A stretch of DNA of 64,000 bases from Nicotiana tabacum (GCF_000715075.1 NC_134084.1:102342411-102406410); one strand, 5' to 3'; shown: positions 1 to 12,417, counted from the first letter of the stretch. Numbers and translations are program-made. The notes: generated by a model from the sequence alone, not told the origin.

Positions 1-1545
1 CTCTTTTACAAAAGAAACTATAAATAAAAACCTATCAAACGCAGATACCGACTCTAATGGCCATGACATGCGTATGTGGCCTATCCTCTACCGTCAATCA
101 TCTTTCAAGATCTTCAATTGGCGATTCCCCATTGGATTCTTAATCTTATTCGACTTGTAGTGCCCAAAGGGTTTTCACTATCAAGTCTCTCTCATTTTTT
201 GTTCTTCTCTCAGCTTTCATCGCCTTATGGTGCCTGTGAAGGTTTTCACCGATATGACTCTCTCATTTGTATCACTTTCCAGCTGGGGATTTGGAGTGTT
301 GCCGGTATGACTCTCTCTGCTGGAGATTAGAGTCCTTTCTGCTGTGGAACAGAATGTTATGTTCGCCGGTAAGACTCTCATTTGTCTGACTTGGCATCTT
401 TTGAAGACGGGTCAGAAGGTCTTTCTTTGGACCGTAATGTGGGTTTTGGATAGGGCTAGAAAAAAAAAAGGTATTAAAGGCTCAAAAATGCATTAAATCT
501 GGGTTATTAGTTATAACTTTCGGAACTAGATTTATTTACCACAAACGCAACCTTTGCCCCAGTTTCTTGCTTGGGGATATTTTACTTGATTGATTTATAT
601 TTTTTCAAAACTATGACCGAGCCGTGAAGCGCCTACGTATCCTCTTTGAGGAATCAGGTCAAACGTAGTTCCCAATTCCTCTTTTTTCATTTGACTTTCT
701 TTTGTTTTTTTTTTGTTACCATTTTTCTTTTCTTTTCTTTTTCGTTTTGTTGTTTTCTTTTCTTCTTTTTTTTTCATGTTTTCATGCCATGCTCGCGTTT
801 TCTAGTCGTTTTTACTGATTCCGAACGAGGGGTATGAAAGAAAAATAAGTAAGGCTCAAAAAGGGGTAACGAAGGATAAAGTGTTTAGGTAGCAGAACAA
901 AATGCCTTCGTCATTCCAGTCTTCAAAACATGCCAAATGCAAACAACACAACAAACAATAGATTTATAGTCTCTTCCGACGGTGCTGGGCTTGACAATTA
1001 TATTAAACATATGTTTGTTCATTTGTCACTTCTAAAGCACCGTTGGGCGACACTCTCATTCTCTTTTATTATGAACGACCCTCATGCCAATTTAGGCGAA
1101 TCTTTATTTAACGGTTTTCTTTGTGTTTGCCCCAGTTCCACATGACTCGGGCTTCAAATAATCTCAAACCGTTCTTATTTCCTTTAAATGCTTTGATCAC
1201 CTTCTCAGGATTTTATGATTAACTTTTAAGACTAGGCCCAAACTGGGTGCGCATGTCATGTCCCTAGAATCGGCATTGAACAAAAATGATAAAAGGACTA
1301 AACAAAAAGATGACTGGAAATAATAAAAGACCGGATTTTGTATTAGACTACCGGTGAAATGGTTTAAATAACAAAACAAACAAAACAATCCAGAACAAAA
1401 TCCTAAAACAAACTGGACAAGACAACATCCGACTTATAACCCTAATAATCCGAACAACAGAAATGACAACAAAATGAGCCACCACAAGCTTCTCTTTTGC
1501 TGACCAAGGAACAAAACGTCCTCCCACTTTATCAAAATTGGCATT
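1..1545 (-). other. Ogre-type internal region downstream of gag, no convincing ORF
   Basis: This stretch follows gag in the element's reading direction. It holds T-rich tracts around 690-780, one copy of the recurrent CTACGTA-type motif (629-668) and several short copies of a GGTATGACTCTCTC-like phrase between 140 and 390. I see no protease or RT motif. It is probably the spacer between gag and pol in this family. Confidence 0.5.
629..668. repeat. CTACGTATC...CGTAGTT motif, copy 1
   Basis: This copy contains GCCTACGTATC, then about 20 bases, then AAACGTAGTTCCC. The two CTACG/CGTAG halves are inverted, so the strand could form a short stem with a loop. Two more copies lie at 2601-2647 and 3658-3709 in the same element. 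Confidence 0.6.
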
Positions 1546-2346
1546 TTAGCCACTGAGCTTTGCATCAATACTGCCGAGACCATTACCAGCTTCAATCTCA
1601 TCAACCTCCGTCGGCAAGTTCTCGAGGGGGTTCGAGTGCTCCATGTCACTGTTATTAATCACAACCCTCCCTTCTCGGATCATTTTCTCTACTTCCCTTC
1701 TCCAACTATGACAGCTCTCAATGTTGTGCCCTATGACATTGGAGTGGTAGGCGCATCGCGCTGCCGGATCAAAGCTCCTTGCAAGTGGATTTGGAGTACA
1801 TGCGGGGAGTGGTTCAATCGAGCCAGCATGCCTTAGCCTTTCAAACAGACTGGCATAAGATACCCCGATAGGGGTGAGAGCCTTTTCTCGTTTCAACAAC
1901 CTCTTCATTCTTGCATGTTGACAGGGCCGGAAACCTGATCCAGATGGCTTTTGGTAGGCTTGTATGGGTGGGTAAGCATTTCGTGGAGTCGGGTACCTGG
2001 GAAGTGAGGTATGGCTTTTGAGGTCACGGGGAAAGAAGTGGTGTTGGGGAGCGGAGAAACATTGAAGAGTGATGGAGCTACTCGGATAGCTGGGAAAGCT
2101 GCCATAAATGGGTTGGGATGGAGAGTATGGAGAATCTTCCATTATGGTGTTGGGTGCTTGGGAAATGACCGAGTTCAAGAGGCTTGGCGGTGGAGAGGGT
2201 GGTGTTTTTCCCGTTATCCATGCCTGATACATGTCTGCCACATGCTGTCTCAGCATTTTCACTTCTTCTACCAACCTGTTGTTCTGTTCGACCAATTGTT
2301 GTCGGTCATCAGTACCGATCCACTCGGTTCTGCGGTTCTGAGCCAT
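1546..2346 (-). pseudogene. gag-like ORF of the Ogre/Tat-type element
   Basis: This minus-strand ORF of 266 codons starts MAQNRRTEW and has a short coiled-coil-like N-terminus (LVEEVKMLRQHV), a long proline/serine-rich middle and a C-terminal nucleic-acid-binding motif CAYHSNVIGHNIESC, that is C-x2-H-x5-H-x4-C. A histidine in the second position of the knuckle is usual in Tat-lineage gag proteins. The motif is followed by a basic helix (VEKMIREGRVVI), also typical. The capsid core seen in full-length Gag is not evident, so this is either the last part of gag or the additional ORF before it. A second minus frame overlaps the C-terminus (1649-1434), which suggests a frameshift. It would package element RNA in cytoplasmic particles. 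Confidence 0.7.
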
Positions 2347-2600
2347 TGTCCTTTGATTTTGCTTTGCAGGGAGGAGTTACCACAACCAACCACTTTCTAT
2401 ATATGGACACATCAAAGGGAAGCCATCACGTTAGTGTTAGGGCATTGGACAGACAATCATGTATCAGAGATACAATGTACCTAAGCAGTTAGACAATTGT
2501 GCCCCCTGAAAATCTTCCACACTCTCTTTTATTTATTTATTTATTATTATATTTTTTATATTTTTTTTATTTTGGTGGTGGTCGAATCTTATGGAGATTG

Positions 2601-2647
2601 CCTACGTATCATGACCCCGCATGAATCAGACCGAGCGTAGTTCGGAC
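2601..2647. repeat. CTACGTATC...CGTAGTT motif, copy 2
   Basis: Here TTGCCTACGTATCATGAC is followed, after a CCCGCATGAATC spacer, by GAGCGTAGTTCGGACC. The ends match copies 1 and 3 while the loop differs, which is what one expects if the stem is what is conserved. Confidence 0.6.
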
Positions 2648-3091
2648 CCAATGAAAGATAAACAATGCTAAACATTTTTTTTTCAATTTTCATGTTAAAA
2701 CAAACTGAGTTTCAAAGGTTTGAAGATGACCTACAAGTGGAAAATCAAACAACCCACATATTCTAATTAAAAGATTTATAAATGGCCAATTTCTTTCCCC
2801 GTTTGACAAATGCAACCAAACGGTTATTTTTGCAAATGTGGCCCCTTCCAACTTTCACATGAATTTGAGGCCGGGGAGGATTATTTTATGACACTTTACA
2901 CACTTGTCCATTCTTTTACGAAAATAACCTTTCGACAACTGACAGATACTCTAAGGTTATTTCGGCAAGAACGGTTCAAGACGCGGCCGAAGTTGGCTCG
3001 GGTTATTTTGACTAAAAAAAAAATCCAAACGGTATTCACCTGACCGCTGACTCTTTTTTTTTCTTTTCAAATTATACTAAAACCCCTGATG

Positions 3092-3500
3092 TTGCAAACA
3101 CGGCCCTTCAGCGCCTCGGGGACAAAGATTTATAGGGCTGTGTGGGTCAACTTAGACCAAAATCCTAAACAGGACCCAAAAAAGTGGCTGTTTATGCAAA
3201 GTCAGCCTTCCGGCGTCCCTCTCGGGAACATTCGGCTATTTTTGACAAAACAGCATCACCCGACTTATTTATGACTCTTTTTATCATTTTTCGAATTAGA
3301 AAAGTCAATATTGCAAACACGGCCTTTCAACGCCTCGGGGACGAAGATTTTTAAGGCTGTGTGGGTCAACTGGTCAAAATCTTAAAAATGACCCAAAGGT
3401 GGCTATTTATGCAAAGTCAGCCTCTCGGCGTCCCTTTCGGGAACATTCGGCTATGTCTTCATAAAACAGCGTCACCCGACTTCTCTATGACAAAATTAAA
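3092..3500. repeat. 219-bp tandem duplication in the Ogre-type leader
   Basis: TTGCAAACACGGCC begins at 3092 and again at 3311, a period of 219. Both units continue through GCCTCGGGGAC, GGCTGTGTGGGTCAAC, TGCAAAGTCAGCC, CGTCCCT(C/T)TCGGGAAC and CACCCGACTT. A shorter, more decayed relative may start at 2810 (TGCAAATGTGGCCCC). The units lie between PBS and gag, the region where this family usually has long leader repeats. Confidence 0.8.
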
Positions 3501-4620
3501 ATTTTGACATGTTTTTTTTTTTTGGCTATTTTAGCAAAAGGGAAGGTTGGACACCACTAGACTTATTTATGACAAAATAAAAAATTTTGACACGTTTTTT
3601 ATTTATTTTTTTGGTTTTTGACTATTTTAGCAAAAAAAGGGGGTTGGACCCGATGAGGGTTGCCTACGTATCTCACATCCGGTGAGAATCAAACCCGCGT
3701 AGTTCGGGCTATAAACTAACTAATTTTTTTGAAAACAAACAAAATTTTCCTTTTTCTTTTATATCAAAAAAACTATTTTCCGGAAGTATTTTTTTTTTGA
3801 TTGATTTTCTTTTGAAAGAAAGACCTGTAAAAATTCCTTTTCTTTTGATTTGAACTTTGAGAATTTCAAAAGTAAAAGGAAGTTTTTTTTTTTTTTTTTT
3901 TTAAATTTCCATTTGTTTTTTTTTCTTATTCTAAAGAAAAAAAAGAAAATATTTTTGGAATTTTACTTTTGATAAAAGAAATGCTTCTAAAAAATATTTT
4001 TTGAATTTTGAATTTTCTTTTCAATTTTGAAAGAAGTATCAAAATATTTTCGGATTTTTTTTTTAAAAAAAAAACATTTTTATTATTTTTGTTTTATCAA
4101 CAATGGAAAATAAAGATATTTATATTATTTTTTGCAAGACATATCTTTTTTGGAATTTTACTTTGAATTTTCTTGGCAAGACAAATACTCTTTGCAACAA
4201 ATAAAGATATATATATTTTTTGGAAATAAAAAAAAACTTTTCAGATTTATATATATATTTGCGACAAATAATGAAAGATTTTTTTTTATTTTTTTATTTT
4301 TTTTTTGCATTTTCATAAGCAAATAAATAATAAAAAAAAACATATTAAAAACAAGACTCTTTTTCATTTTCATTTTCATGGCAATACAAACTATATATTT
4401 TTTTCTATTTTTATTTTTTGAAAAACAAAACAGAACAACGACTCTTTTTTTTTCTTTTCTTAGCTTTTAATAAAACAAACTAATAAGACATTTTTTTTTC
4501 ATTTTCTCAAAATTTCGGCAGAGTTTTGACAGTATTTGGGCATTTGTTTTCTTTTCAAAATAAACAATCAATCCCCTAACTGCTATTTCTTTTTTTTTTT
4601 TCAAAATATTATTCCTGATA
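3490..4620. other. AT-rich leader with long T tracts
   Basis: No gene is evident. The stretch is dominated by T runs of 8-20 and A/T-only words. On the element's own strand it reads as a purine-rich leader of A runs between PBS and gag. Confidence 0.7.
3658..3709. repeat. CTACGTATC...CGTAGTT motif, copy 3
   Basis: Here TTGCCTACGTATCTCAC is followed by CCCGCGTAGTTCGGGC. The loop contains its own small inverted pair (ATCCGGTGAGAAT). It lies just right of the 219-bp tandem duplication in the element's leader. Confidence 0.6.
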
Positions 4621-5189
4621 TTCACAAGTCAGTCAACACACAAGTCCGTATCAAATTAATGCGCAAGTAGTAACAAGTAAGATGCATCAGGATGGTCATT
4701 TTCATTTTTGGTGCACCTGTCCTAGACAGACCCAACCCCTGTGTTGAGCCTCCAAAGTCAGATGCACGTGATGCAAACAAACGTTCCTACTAGGGATCCG
4801 GCATGTGGCTTTGTTATACTAGGTTCAGAACCTGGGTGTTTGTTCTAGACCTGGCTTACCCGAGCGGACAGCTCGAGCCGAGGGGGTAGCGTACCGGGAA
4901 TACAGAAGTTTCACCGGCTTAGCAACTTGTCCGAACGTCGTTTTAAATTGGGATTTTACACTATACAGAAAAGAAGTCGTACGAAGTACACCCTTCTTCA
5001 TGATTTAGAAGACTCAGAGAGGAGATGGGTTTCGGCACAGTTTATACACAGTTCACGTAATATCAAAGCGGTAAAAGCAGCATTTAGCACATTAGGCTCA
5101 AACATGTAAAAATCAGATAAAACCAAATATAACAATTTATATGAGCTCGAATTTCTAACCCTGAACCACTGGTTCTGGGTTAAGTTACT
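4621..5189 (-). other. Conserved-looking leader of the Ogre-type element
   Basis: This stretch is less AT-rich than its neighbour and carries GC-containing blocks such as CCCGAGCGGACAGCTCGAGC (near 4859), which contains an inverted GAGC...GCTC pair. It directly follows the primer binding site on the element's strand. No ORF in it looks real. RNA packaging or translation-control structure is possible but not shown. Confidence 0.45.
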
Positions 5190-5206
5190 CCCCAGCAGAG
5201 TCGCCA
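5190..5206 (-). other. Primer binding site of the Ogre-type element
   Basis: On the minus strand this reads TGGCGACTCTGCTGGGG, four bases after the LTR end at 5211. A TGGCGACTC...TGGGG site complementary to a tRNA-Arg 3' end is known for Ogre/Tat elements. It fixes the element's orientation and the inner LTR edge. Confidence 0.8.
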
Positions 5207-5210
5207 GAGC

Positions 5211-8200
5211 TGTCACACCTCCTTTTTCTGCCCCCGCGAGGGTACAAGGAGTTTTTTCCAATTAAAGGACAGTCGAAACGGGATTTGTTTATTTATTTCA
5301 GAGTCGCCACTTGAGAGATTTAGGGTGTCCCAAGTCACCAATTTTAATCCCGAATCGAGGATAAGAATGACTCTGTTTAACAGTATGCGCACCAGAAATC
5401 CGGATAAGGAATTCTGTTAACCCGGGAGAAGGTGTTAGGCATTCCCGAGTTCCGTGATTCTAGCACGGTCGCTCAACTGTCATATTCGGCTTATTTATTT
5501 GATTTTAATACAAATATGAACTTATGTGCAAATTTTATCTTTTTACCGCTTTTATTATTTTTTAATTATTTTTACAAGAATGTGAACATTGTTTAAAAAC
5601 ATGTCTTTGGATTGCGTCACATAAAATGCACCCGCGATCCGGAACGTATTTTTATTCAATGTTTTGGGATTTGGATTTGGGTCGCATAAATGCGCACCCG
5701 TGTTTAAGAATGTATTATTATTAAAATCATGCCTAAAACGATTAACGTGTTATTATTTATGGGTAAGACTGTGGAATTCACTAAACAATCCATCCCGAAT
5801 TCTAAATACTCAATTAAACATTTATTGAGGGCCCCGCAGTTAGTGCATTTTATTGGGCGAGTCTCATCTCATTTTATTTTTAAAAGGACAGTCCTAAAAT
5901 GCCTACATTTTTTATTGAAATTTGTCTCTACAAAATAAAGGAGAAATATCTTAATTTATTTACATATTATTACCTAGTTACATTATACTAGGCATGTTCT
6001 CAGTTTGTCAAATTAAAAAAAACATAGCAATTCTAATTTTAATCCTAGACCATTTATATGCTGAAATTAACCAATATTATTTAACTAAATAAATTTCTAC
6101 CAACTTCCTACTAGATGGCCTATTCGTTTGATTTTTTATTCAACGGAATTACTACACCATTTATTTATTTTTAGGCAATAGATGTAGATAGTTCATTTGT
6201 TAAGCTATCGTCGAATGTTCCACTATATGTATTAAATATCTACATGATTCTGATTTTTTGCAAACTACATAATTTATACATACAAATAAAATTCAGAATA
6301 TAATTAAATATAATTCAATTGAAGGTTTTCATTTTTTCGTATTCATGCTTCATATTTCGGATTACAATAACCAGTGTGTCAGTTGTGTACCCGATATTGG
6401 AAGCAAAAGAAAATGAAGATGAGAATCAGCAACAGCAGTAAAATCAGTACAACACAGCAACAATAGCCCAACAACAGTAACAACCCAGTAACAGACCGGT
6501 GGAGTAGTAATCCAAAAAAACAAAAGCTTCAGCTTTTATGAAACAACAATCAATTCTGATTTCAAACAACAAAAGAAAGCAGGATATTTTTTTTAGTTTT
6601 TTTTTATTTGAAAGCTTAAATATTTTTTCGGAATTTTCTATCTCTTAAATGTTCAGCCCTTTTCTCTCTTATTTTCAGATTTTTTTCTCTCTCCCGTTTT
6701 TTTTCTGTCTGTCTATTTCTCTTTTTTATGTTTTTGATTTCAAGACTTCTTATAACCCATCCCATAAATCTTTTAATCAATTAAAATCAACCCATTTTCT
6801 CTACCAAACCCATTATCTTCCCACTCATCCCCATTATATTAAATAAACATATCACACCACCTCATTTCATTTTGTCCCCCATGCTTCATTTAAAATAATG
6901 CAAGATTCCCCTTTAAATTAAATCTTGTCCCCCCTTTATATTAAACAACTATATCACAACCCACCCCATTTCATTTTGTCCCCCATGCTTCAAATAAACA
7001 ATTTCAAAATGTACAATTCCTAAACTACCCCCTCCGACCTTACTGAAATTACCAAACTACCCCTGAACGTATTATAAATTTACCAAACTACCCATCAGCT
7101 ATAACACATCAATTAATCAAACTTAACCAAAATATAGACAATTGATCAATTTCTAACAATGTTCAAACAACAATATGAACACGGATGAACATCATAACAA
7201 CAATATCACATGAACATGATTTTAACAACATTTCAACAACAAATCACATGAACACAAATTGAACAACCAAGAACAACTAAAATTTGATTGAACAATATTT
7301 TTAGCAACAACAAATCTATTTTTCGGATTTAAACAACAACAACAATCAAACAAGTATATTTAGATTCCTAAATTCAATAATATTGAACTTAAAATCAATT
7401 CTAACAACATTACAACCAACAATTCCTATATTAAACTTAAACAAAATTATGAGACAAATTCAAGAAATAATTATAAATGATAAACAAGAAATCAAACTAT
7501 ACAAATTTCGGATTCAAGAACAATCAAACAAAGTATGGACATAAATGAAAAGATTCAACAACAATAACAAAGATACATGATACATGAGAAAGGCTACAAC
7601 GATAATCCAATAAACTAACAATTGATTTTTTTTTAAAAAAATAAAAATAAATTAGATCCAACAAAATATAACAAAGATACATGATTCCAATTAAAATTAA
7701 AAAACAAAACAAAATATAACTTCACATTAAATTACTGAACTTTAAACAACATGAACATGAATTTAATCTACAACAAACAACGGATTCAAGCGATTTAAAC
7801 TAACATTCTTTTATATTAACATTAAATCCTTTTAAATTAATAAAACAAACTGAAAAATATTTAGTTGAGTCTTCAACTTAAATCTTAACAACATTATAAC
7901 TAAACTAATCATTTTTTATCTAGAAATAAACAAGAAAAAATGACACAAAACAAAAAATAAAAAAAAATAAAAAAATAAAATAAAAAATAAAAAATAAAAA
8001 CGTTGAACAATGACTGACCCAAATGAACTCCTACCAAAGTGAAGTAGCAGCGTGAAGAAGAAGATGAAGTGAAGCTGTGGCGTTCCACGAAGTGGACAAA
8101 ACAGTAGCAGCTGCTAGTAGCGAAGGCTACGAAGGAGATGATGATGAAGCAGAAGGCATAAACAGTTGGCCATGGCGAAGCTGTAGCAGCTCGACGAGGC

Positions 8201-8840
8201 AGCTGGAATGGAGCAGCAACGACGAGGAAGCAGCGGCGACAACATCGTCGACGAGACCGGAAGAAACAGCCGCGATAGCAGCGTCGACGAACCTTGGAAG
8301 AAAGCAGTCACGAACGCAACGTCGACGAAGCTTGGAAGAAAATAGTTGCGAAAGCAGCCATGGCGTACAGTAGAAACGCAGTAGCAACCATCTTAAAGAA
8401 GAAGAAACACGGGCAGCGACGATGGAGACGATGATGAAGAAGATGAAACAAAGGGATCGTTCATGGTGGTAATAATTAAGTTATAAAAGCGCAAATTAAC
8501 TCCCAATAACAATTAACGCACAATTAAGTAATAATTAAGCATAAAATTGTATATTTGGACATTAAATGCTAAAAATGCAAACGATGCCTATTTTTGTAAT
8601 TTTTTTATTTTTTTGTAAAACAATTTTAATTACTATCAATTGTAGAATTAAATCCTACATGCAAAATGCGACATATTTTTGTATTTTTTATTAATTTAGC
8701 GAATAAACACGCACAGACAAATACAAATAATTCTTCAAAATATCACAAAATATCACAAAATTTCACACCAAAGAAAAATCATTTTATTTTTGAATTTTTT
8801 GGGAGTAATTCTCTTATAGGGCAAAAATCACGTGCTTACA
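5211..8840 (-). repeat. 5' LTR of the Ogre-type element (3.63 kb)
   Basis: The left edge is TGTCACACCTCC and the right edge CGTGCTTACA, giving TG...CA ends. The block 5211-5475 matches 60989-61255 closely, and 6365-7760 matches 62525-63760 closely, so both belong to one LTR family. The stretch 5480-6365 matches its counterpart poorly and holds CpG-containing words (near 5610-5705). At 8041-8460 lies a GAAGAAGATGAAG-type trinucleotide-rich block, which on the element's strand is a CTTCTT-rich stretch. ORFs inside it are by-products of this composition. Confidence 0.8.
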
Positions 8841-9539
8841 ACTCTTTCTCAAGTAGATACATAATAAATAGTCATGGCTAATTGAGGATCCTTTCAACTA
8901 ACCAAATATCAAAACATTGTTGAACAAATAGAGATTAACAACTAACTCAAAACTATATTAATATCACAATAAGTTCATCCACAATGGGTTCAACCAAAAC
9001 CTTAGATTAAAAGTGTTAGCTACTCATAACAATGATAAACATCATAATAAATACATTCATCACAAATCATTAAAACAAAAGGAAGAGGAGAAGAACTTGA
9101 TGTAGAAAACTCTTCTTAGCTCCTTGCCTTTCCTATTCTTGTTCTTAGCTAATAAAAGTTGCACACCTCTATTTTTGGGCGAGCTTGACCTTCTATAGGT
9201 TAAGTGAATTTTCCCCTCAGGCTTCCAAAATTACCCCTGATGATTCTGTTCCGGAATTTGGACTAGCGCGATCGCACATGTGGGCGCGCTACTGGGCGCG
9301 CTAGTCCATGTCTCATTTGTTTGGTTCTTTTATTCTCGTCTTCTCGCTCATTCAGCTCCTAGGGGTCTTTCTTGCTTTAATGTAGCTCCAATCATAGCTT
9401 TAAGGCCTCATACAAGCTCTTCATTCCTGCAACACAATTTAGAGCTTATTTTTCATCATTTAATTATATTAGAGCATTGAAACATAATCAAGTTGGGGCA
9501 AAAACCATTGTCAAATGACATATATCTAGCCTAATATCA
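8841..9539 (-). repeat. 3' LTR of Athila A, inner 699 bp
   Basis: This is the part of the 3' LTR right of the Ogre-type insertion. It matches 19738-20436 along its whole length. It ends at CTAATATCA, immediately left of the polypurine tract. A CpG-rich block with two GCGCGCTA words and a GCGCGATCGCAC word sits at 9262-9305. Confidence 0.9.
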
Positions 9540-9551
9540 ACACCCCACACT
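9540..9551 (-). other. Polypurine tract of Athila A
   Basis: On the minus strand the bases before the 3' LTR read AAGTGTGGGGTGT, a purine-rich run of the kind that primes plus-strand synthesis. It abuts the LTR edge at 9539/9540. Confidence 0.75.
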
Positions 9552-11228
9552 TAAATCCTTGCTAGTCCTCTAGCAATCCACCACCCTTGATAGAGGTTCC
9601 TTCACTAAGCATTCTTCCCTAACGCATTACACCAAGAACAAATCACATGAGTTACACCTAGGAGTGAACAATCATATCCTCAAAAGTTGACTCTCACGTG
9701 CCGTGCAATATTCATACTTTCTCAAGCTACTCTATACCGAAGTCAAGACTTGCCTTTCCTTCATGAATCACATGCCCTCACATTCACACAAGAGAGTAGT
9801 TCCACATATAATAATATTTAGAACAATTGGGAACTTAAATAAATGAAATTCACTCACTCTCAAGAAAAGAACATTCACATGTCACAAAGATGCACCATAA
9901 GCTTTCCCGTAGTGTACTACTCTACTAATTGAGCCACTCAGTCTAAGATCAATAGGACTTTACTTGGTTGTAATGTAGGCTAAGGGACGGGTAGGGTACA
10001 TTTGGATATAGTGACTAACCTCCCTAAGCATTTTTAGTACAATTACATCAACATTCAAAACCAAACTTTTTGTCAACCAAACATTTCACCACCGTTCTTT
10101 TGTTTACAACAGCCTCATTCATTAGGTGTAATTATAGCAAACCACCACTTCTCAACCATTATATTAATCTCTTTTTTTTTGTTGCTTCATCTTTTATGCA
10201 ACATAATTCTACACCTATTTTTCGATTTCTGTGGTTCCACTCAAAAACCAAGCCACCACCCCACACTTTTGTCTTTGCATAATTTTCAATACCATTCAAG
10301 TGCTTATGTGAGGAAAGAGGGTTCAAACAGCAGGCTATTCAAACAATTGGGTAAGGTTCGCAATGTGATTGCCAAAGAAATAGGCTTATAAGCACAAAGG
10401 GGTTAACTAAGATGTATTGCAGTTAGGTGGGTTTATTTTATAAGTCTGGCTCAACAAAGATTTGCCTATATCACTTCTAAGACTGAATAAACTACTATTT
10501 CGCGTTGCAAACACACAAGGCAAGTTCTAGGCATCAAATGTGAATCATGGAATACAGTAAAACTCAAACATATGGCACATGACTCATTCCGGATTGGCTT
10601 ATCAAGACACTCTTTTCTGAGTATTCAAGTCAGTGACAAATAGACAGTTTAAGGCACTTTAGCAAGAATCAACTACTGAGAATAGGCATTACACTCTAGT
10701 GTCTATTGTGTTCAGGTGTAATAGCGCTAAAGGCTTTTCTTTTCGAACTCCGCTCATTAGCCCATTAATCCTAATTTTAAAAACTAAAGAGAAAACAAAA
10801 TGAATAAAAACTACCTATACCCGGTTCAAGCTAAACCCTTGGAAAAGAACCGTGGCCGAAAGAAAAACCAAGGGGGGGAGTTACTACATTACCTAAAAAG
10901 AAAATAAATAAATTTTTGTTGGAATTTTCTCTAGACTAACTTCCCTCAAGAAAATTATCTAAAGGATCCGTCATCTGGAAGAGTCTGCATTTTCGTTGTT
11001 TTTTATATGCTCGACTTAGTCCCAGCTATTTAACTACTTTAAACTAATACCAAAACTAAATCACAACCAAAACAACCAAAACAAAATAAAATCAACCAAA
11101 ATCAAATAGTCAAATAACAACTACATATGTACAATGAAGCATCCCCCACCCCACACTTATAATCAAGACATGTCCCCATGGCTGTAAAAATTTTAAAGAA
11201 TAGTGAGGTCGAGGTACTTCCCTGAAGG
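9552..11228 (-). other. 3' noncoding region of Athila A
   Basis: No convincing ORF lies here on either strand. The stretch separates the env-like ORF from the PPT. It is rich in CA/AC and T-rich tracts and has no clear tandem repeats. Confidence 0.7.
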
Positions 11229-12417
11229 TCACTCCTGGTCGGAGACGGTTTCTGGGCTCACATTGCATGCGCGATCCAGAGCTCTTAACCAACCCAAGAA
11301 CTTCTTTTCAAACTTCACTTGTCTATCAGCAACCACCTCCACTCGGGCACCTAAATCTGTGACTGAAGTACGTAACCCAGCCATCTCTTGTTCCAAAGCG
11401 GTCATGTGTGTGCTTCTGCGTGGCTGTGAAGATGTGGATGCCCTAGATGGTGCTGGAGCTGCATCCTCGTGCTCTGGGGCCTGGTGTTCGGCACTCACAT
11501 TCTCCTCTTTTTCATCCTCGTCATCTAAATCGTTAGAGCTACCACTACTTTTCACCTCCGCTGCTGCTGGTTCCTTTCCCGTGGTTACCTTGTTCGCGTG
11601 GAACTTCTGGTCCTTTCTTACAAGGCCATCCGCAACTAGATTTTCGGGCACTCGAGCATCCCTGCAAAGTTGAGTTACTAAAGAAGGGAATAAGAACCCA
11701 TACCTTTTTACTCGGCTGCGGACGAACATCTTGTCATATATTACTTTTTCCAGATCAAAGTTGTGCCCATTGACGAAGCACCAAATCAAAGCAGCTCTGG
11801 GCCCATTCATTTCAGTAGTATTGTGGGATGGAATCAAACGGTTGTTGATTAGGTACAACTAGCATTTTGCTTCAGAGGTGAGTGCAGAGGAGTGGAACTT
11901 CTTACCATATCACATCCAAACCACTTATTTTCCCGGTGCACAGATAGTTTCAATGAATCGCTGCCACTTTTCCTGTGTTGGGTTGCGGCCATATTCATAG
12001 AAGTGATCATAATCAATCACAGGTGGTGGTAGATGGTATGCCGCCCTTATTGCCTCAACAGAGGATTCACCGCTTTGCCCCATACTGTGACGATGCCATT
12101 GTGATGCTCAGGCGCATTGGCGTAAAATTCCCTTACAACCATAACATTGCCTTCACCGGGCTCATTAATGAAAGTTTGGAGCCCACGTCTCATCAGCTCT
12201 TCATACATGTGAGGGCAATTTCGCTGGAGTAATCGGACTTCAATGCCCCTTTCAGGAATTGGCTTCTTAGAAGCCTTCTCAGCAAAGCGGTCCTGGGCTT
12301 TAGCTGAGACAAATTTTGTATCATCAAAAGGGCGTGCAGGTGCAGCCCCTCGTGACCTGGAGGTTTGTCTACTAGTTGTGGACCGGTGGTGCGGCGTTTC
12401 TTTGATGGAGCCATGGT
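11229..12417 (-). pseudogene. Athila env-like ORF with plant-transposon-protein domain, broken
   Basis: The third ORF of Athila-type elements lies between integrase and the 3' LTR, as here. The start is an ATG at about 12417 (MAPSKKRR). Within about 25 codons the frame shifts to the one holding DDTKFVSAKAQDRF, ERGIEV and EFYANAPEH, which is the signature of the 'putative plant transposon protein' domain. After a stop near 12047 and another shift, the frame 11858-11229 continues with LINNRLIPSHN, LIWCFVNGHNFD and an acidic/serine-rich linker, and ends in a coiled-coil-like helix. No signal peptide or clear membrane segment is visible in these pieces, so an envelope role is not supported by sequence alone. 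Confidence 0.8.

Larger units (their letters stand above)
1..8840 (-). mobile_element. Ogre/Tat-type Ty3-gypsy element, 5' half
   Basis: The element reads on the minus strand: its 5' LTR lies at 5211-8840, a primer binding site follows at 5190-5206, then a long AT-rich leader and a gag-like ORF at 2346-1546. The pol part and the 3' LTR would lie left of the window. The LTR starts TG and ends CA, and its left 270 bases recur at 60989-61260. The right LTR edge abuts ACTCT, which continues as the interior of the Athila LTR (compare 19738 onward), so this element inserted into that LTR. The Ogre/Tat assignment rests on the PBS type, the very long LTR and the histidine-containing zinc-knuckle of gag. 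Confidence 0.75.

Noticed and set aside
595..777. Lysine-rich 60-codon minus ORF
   Set aside because: It derives from T-rich tracts on the plus strand, with no start context or family features.
8077..8387. 98-codon plus ORF and overlapping minus ORFs in the Ogre-type LTR
   Set aside because: All frames are open because of GAAGAAGATG/AGCAGC trinucleotide composition. There are no family features, and the region is inside an LTR.
11203..11673. 156-codon plus ORF opposite the env-like frame
   Set aside because: It is a shadow of the serine/glutamate-rich minus-strand env-like coding sequence.
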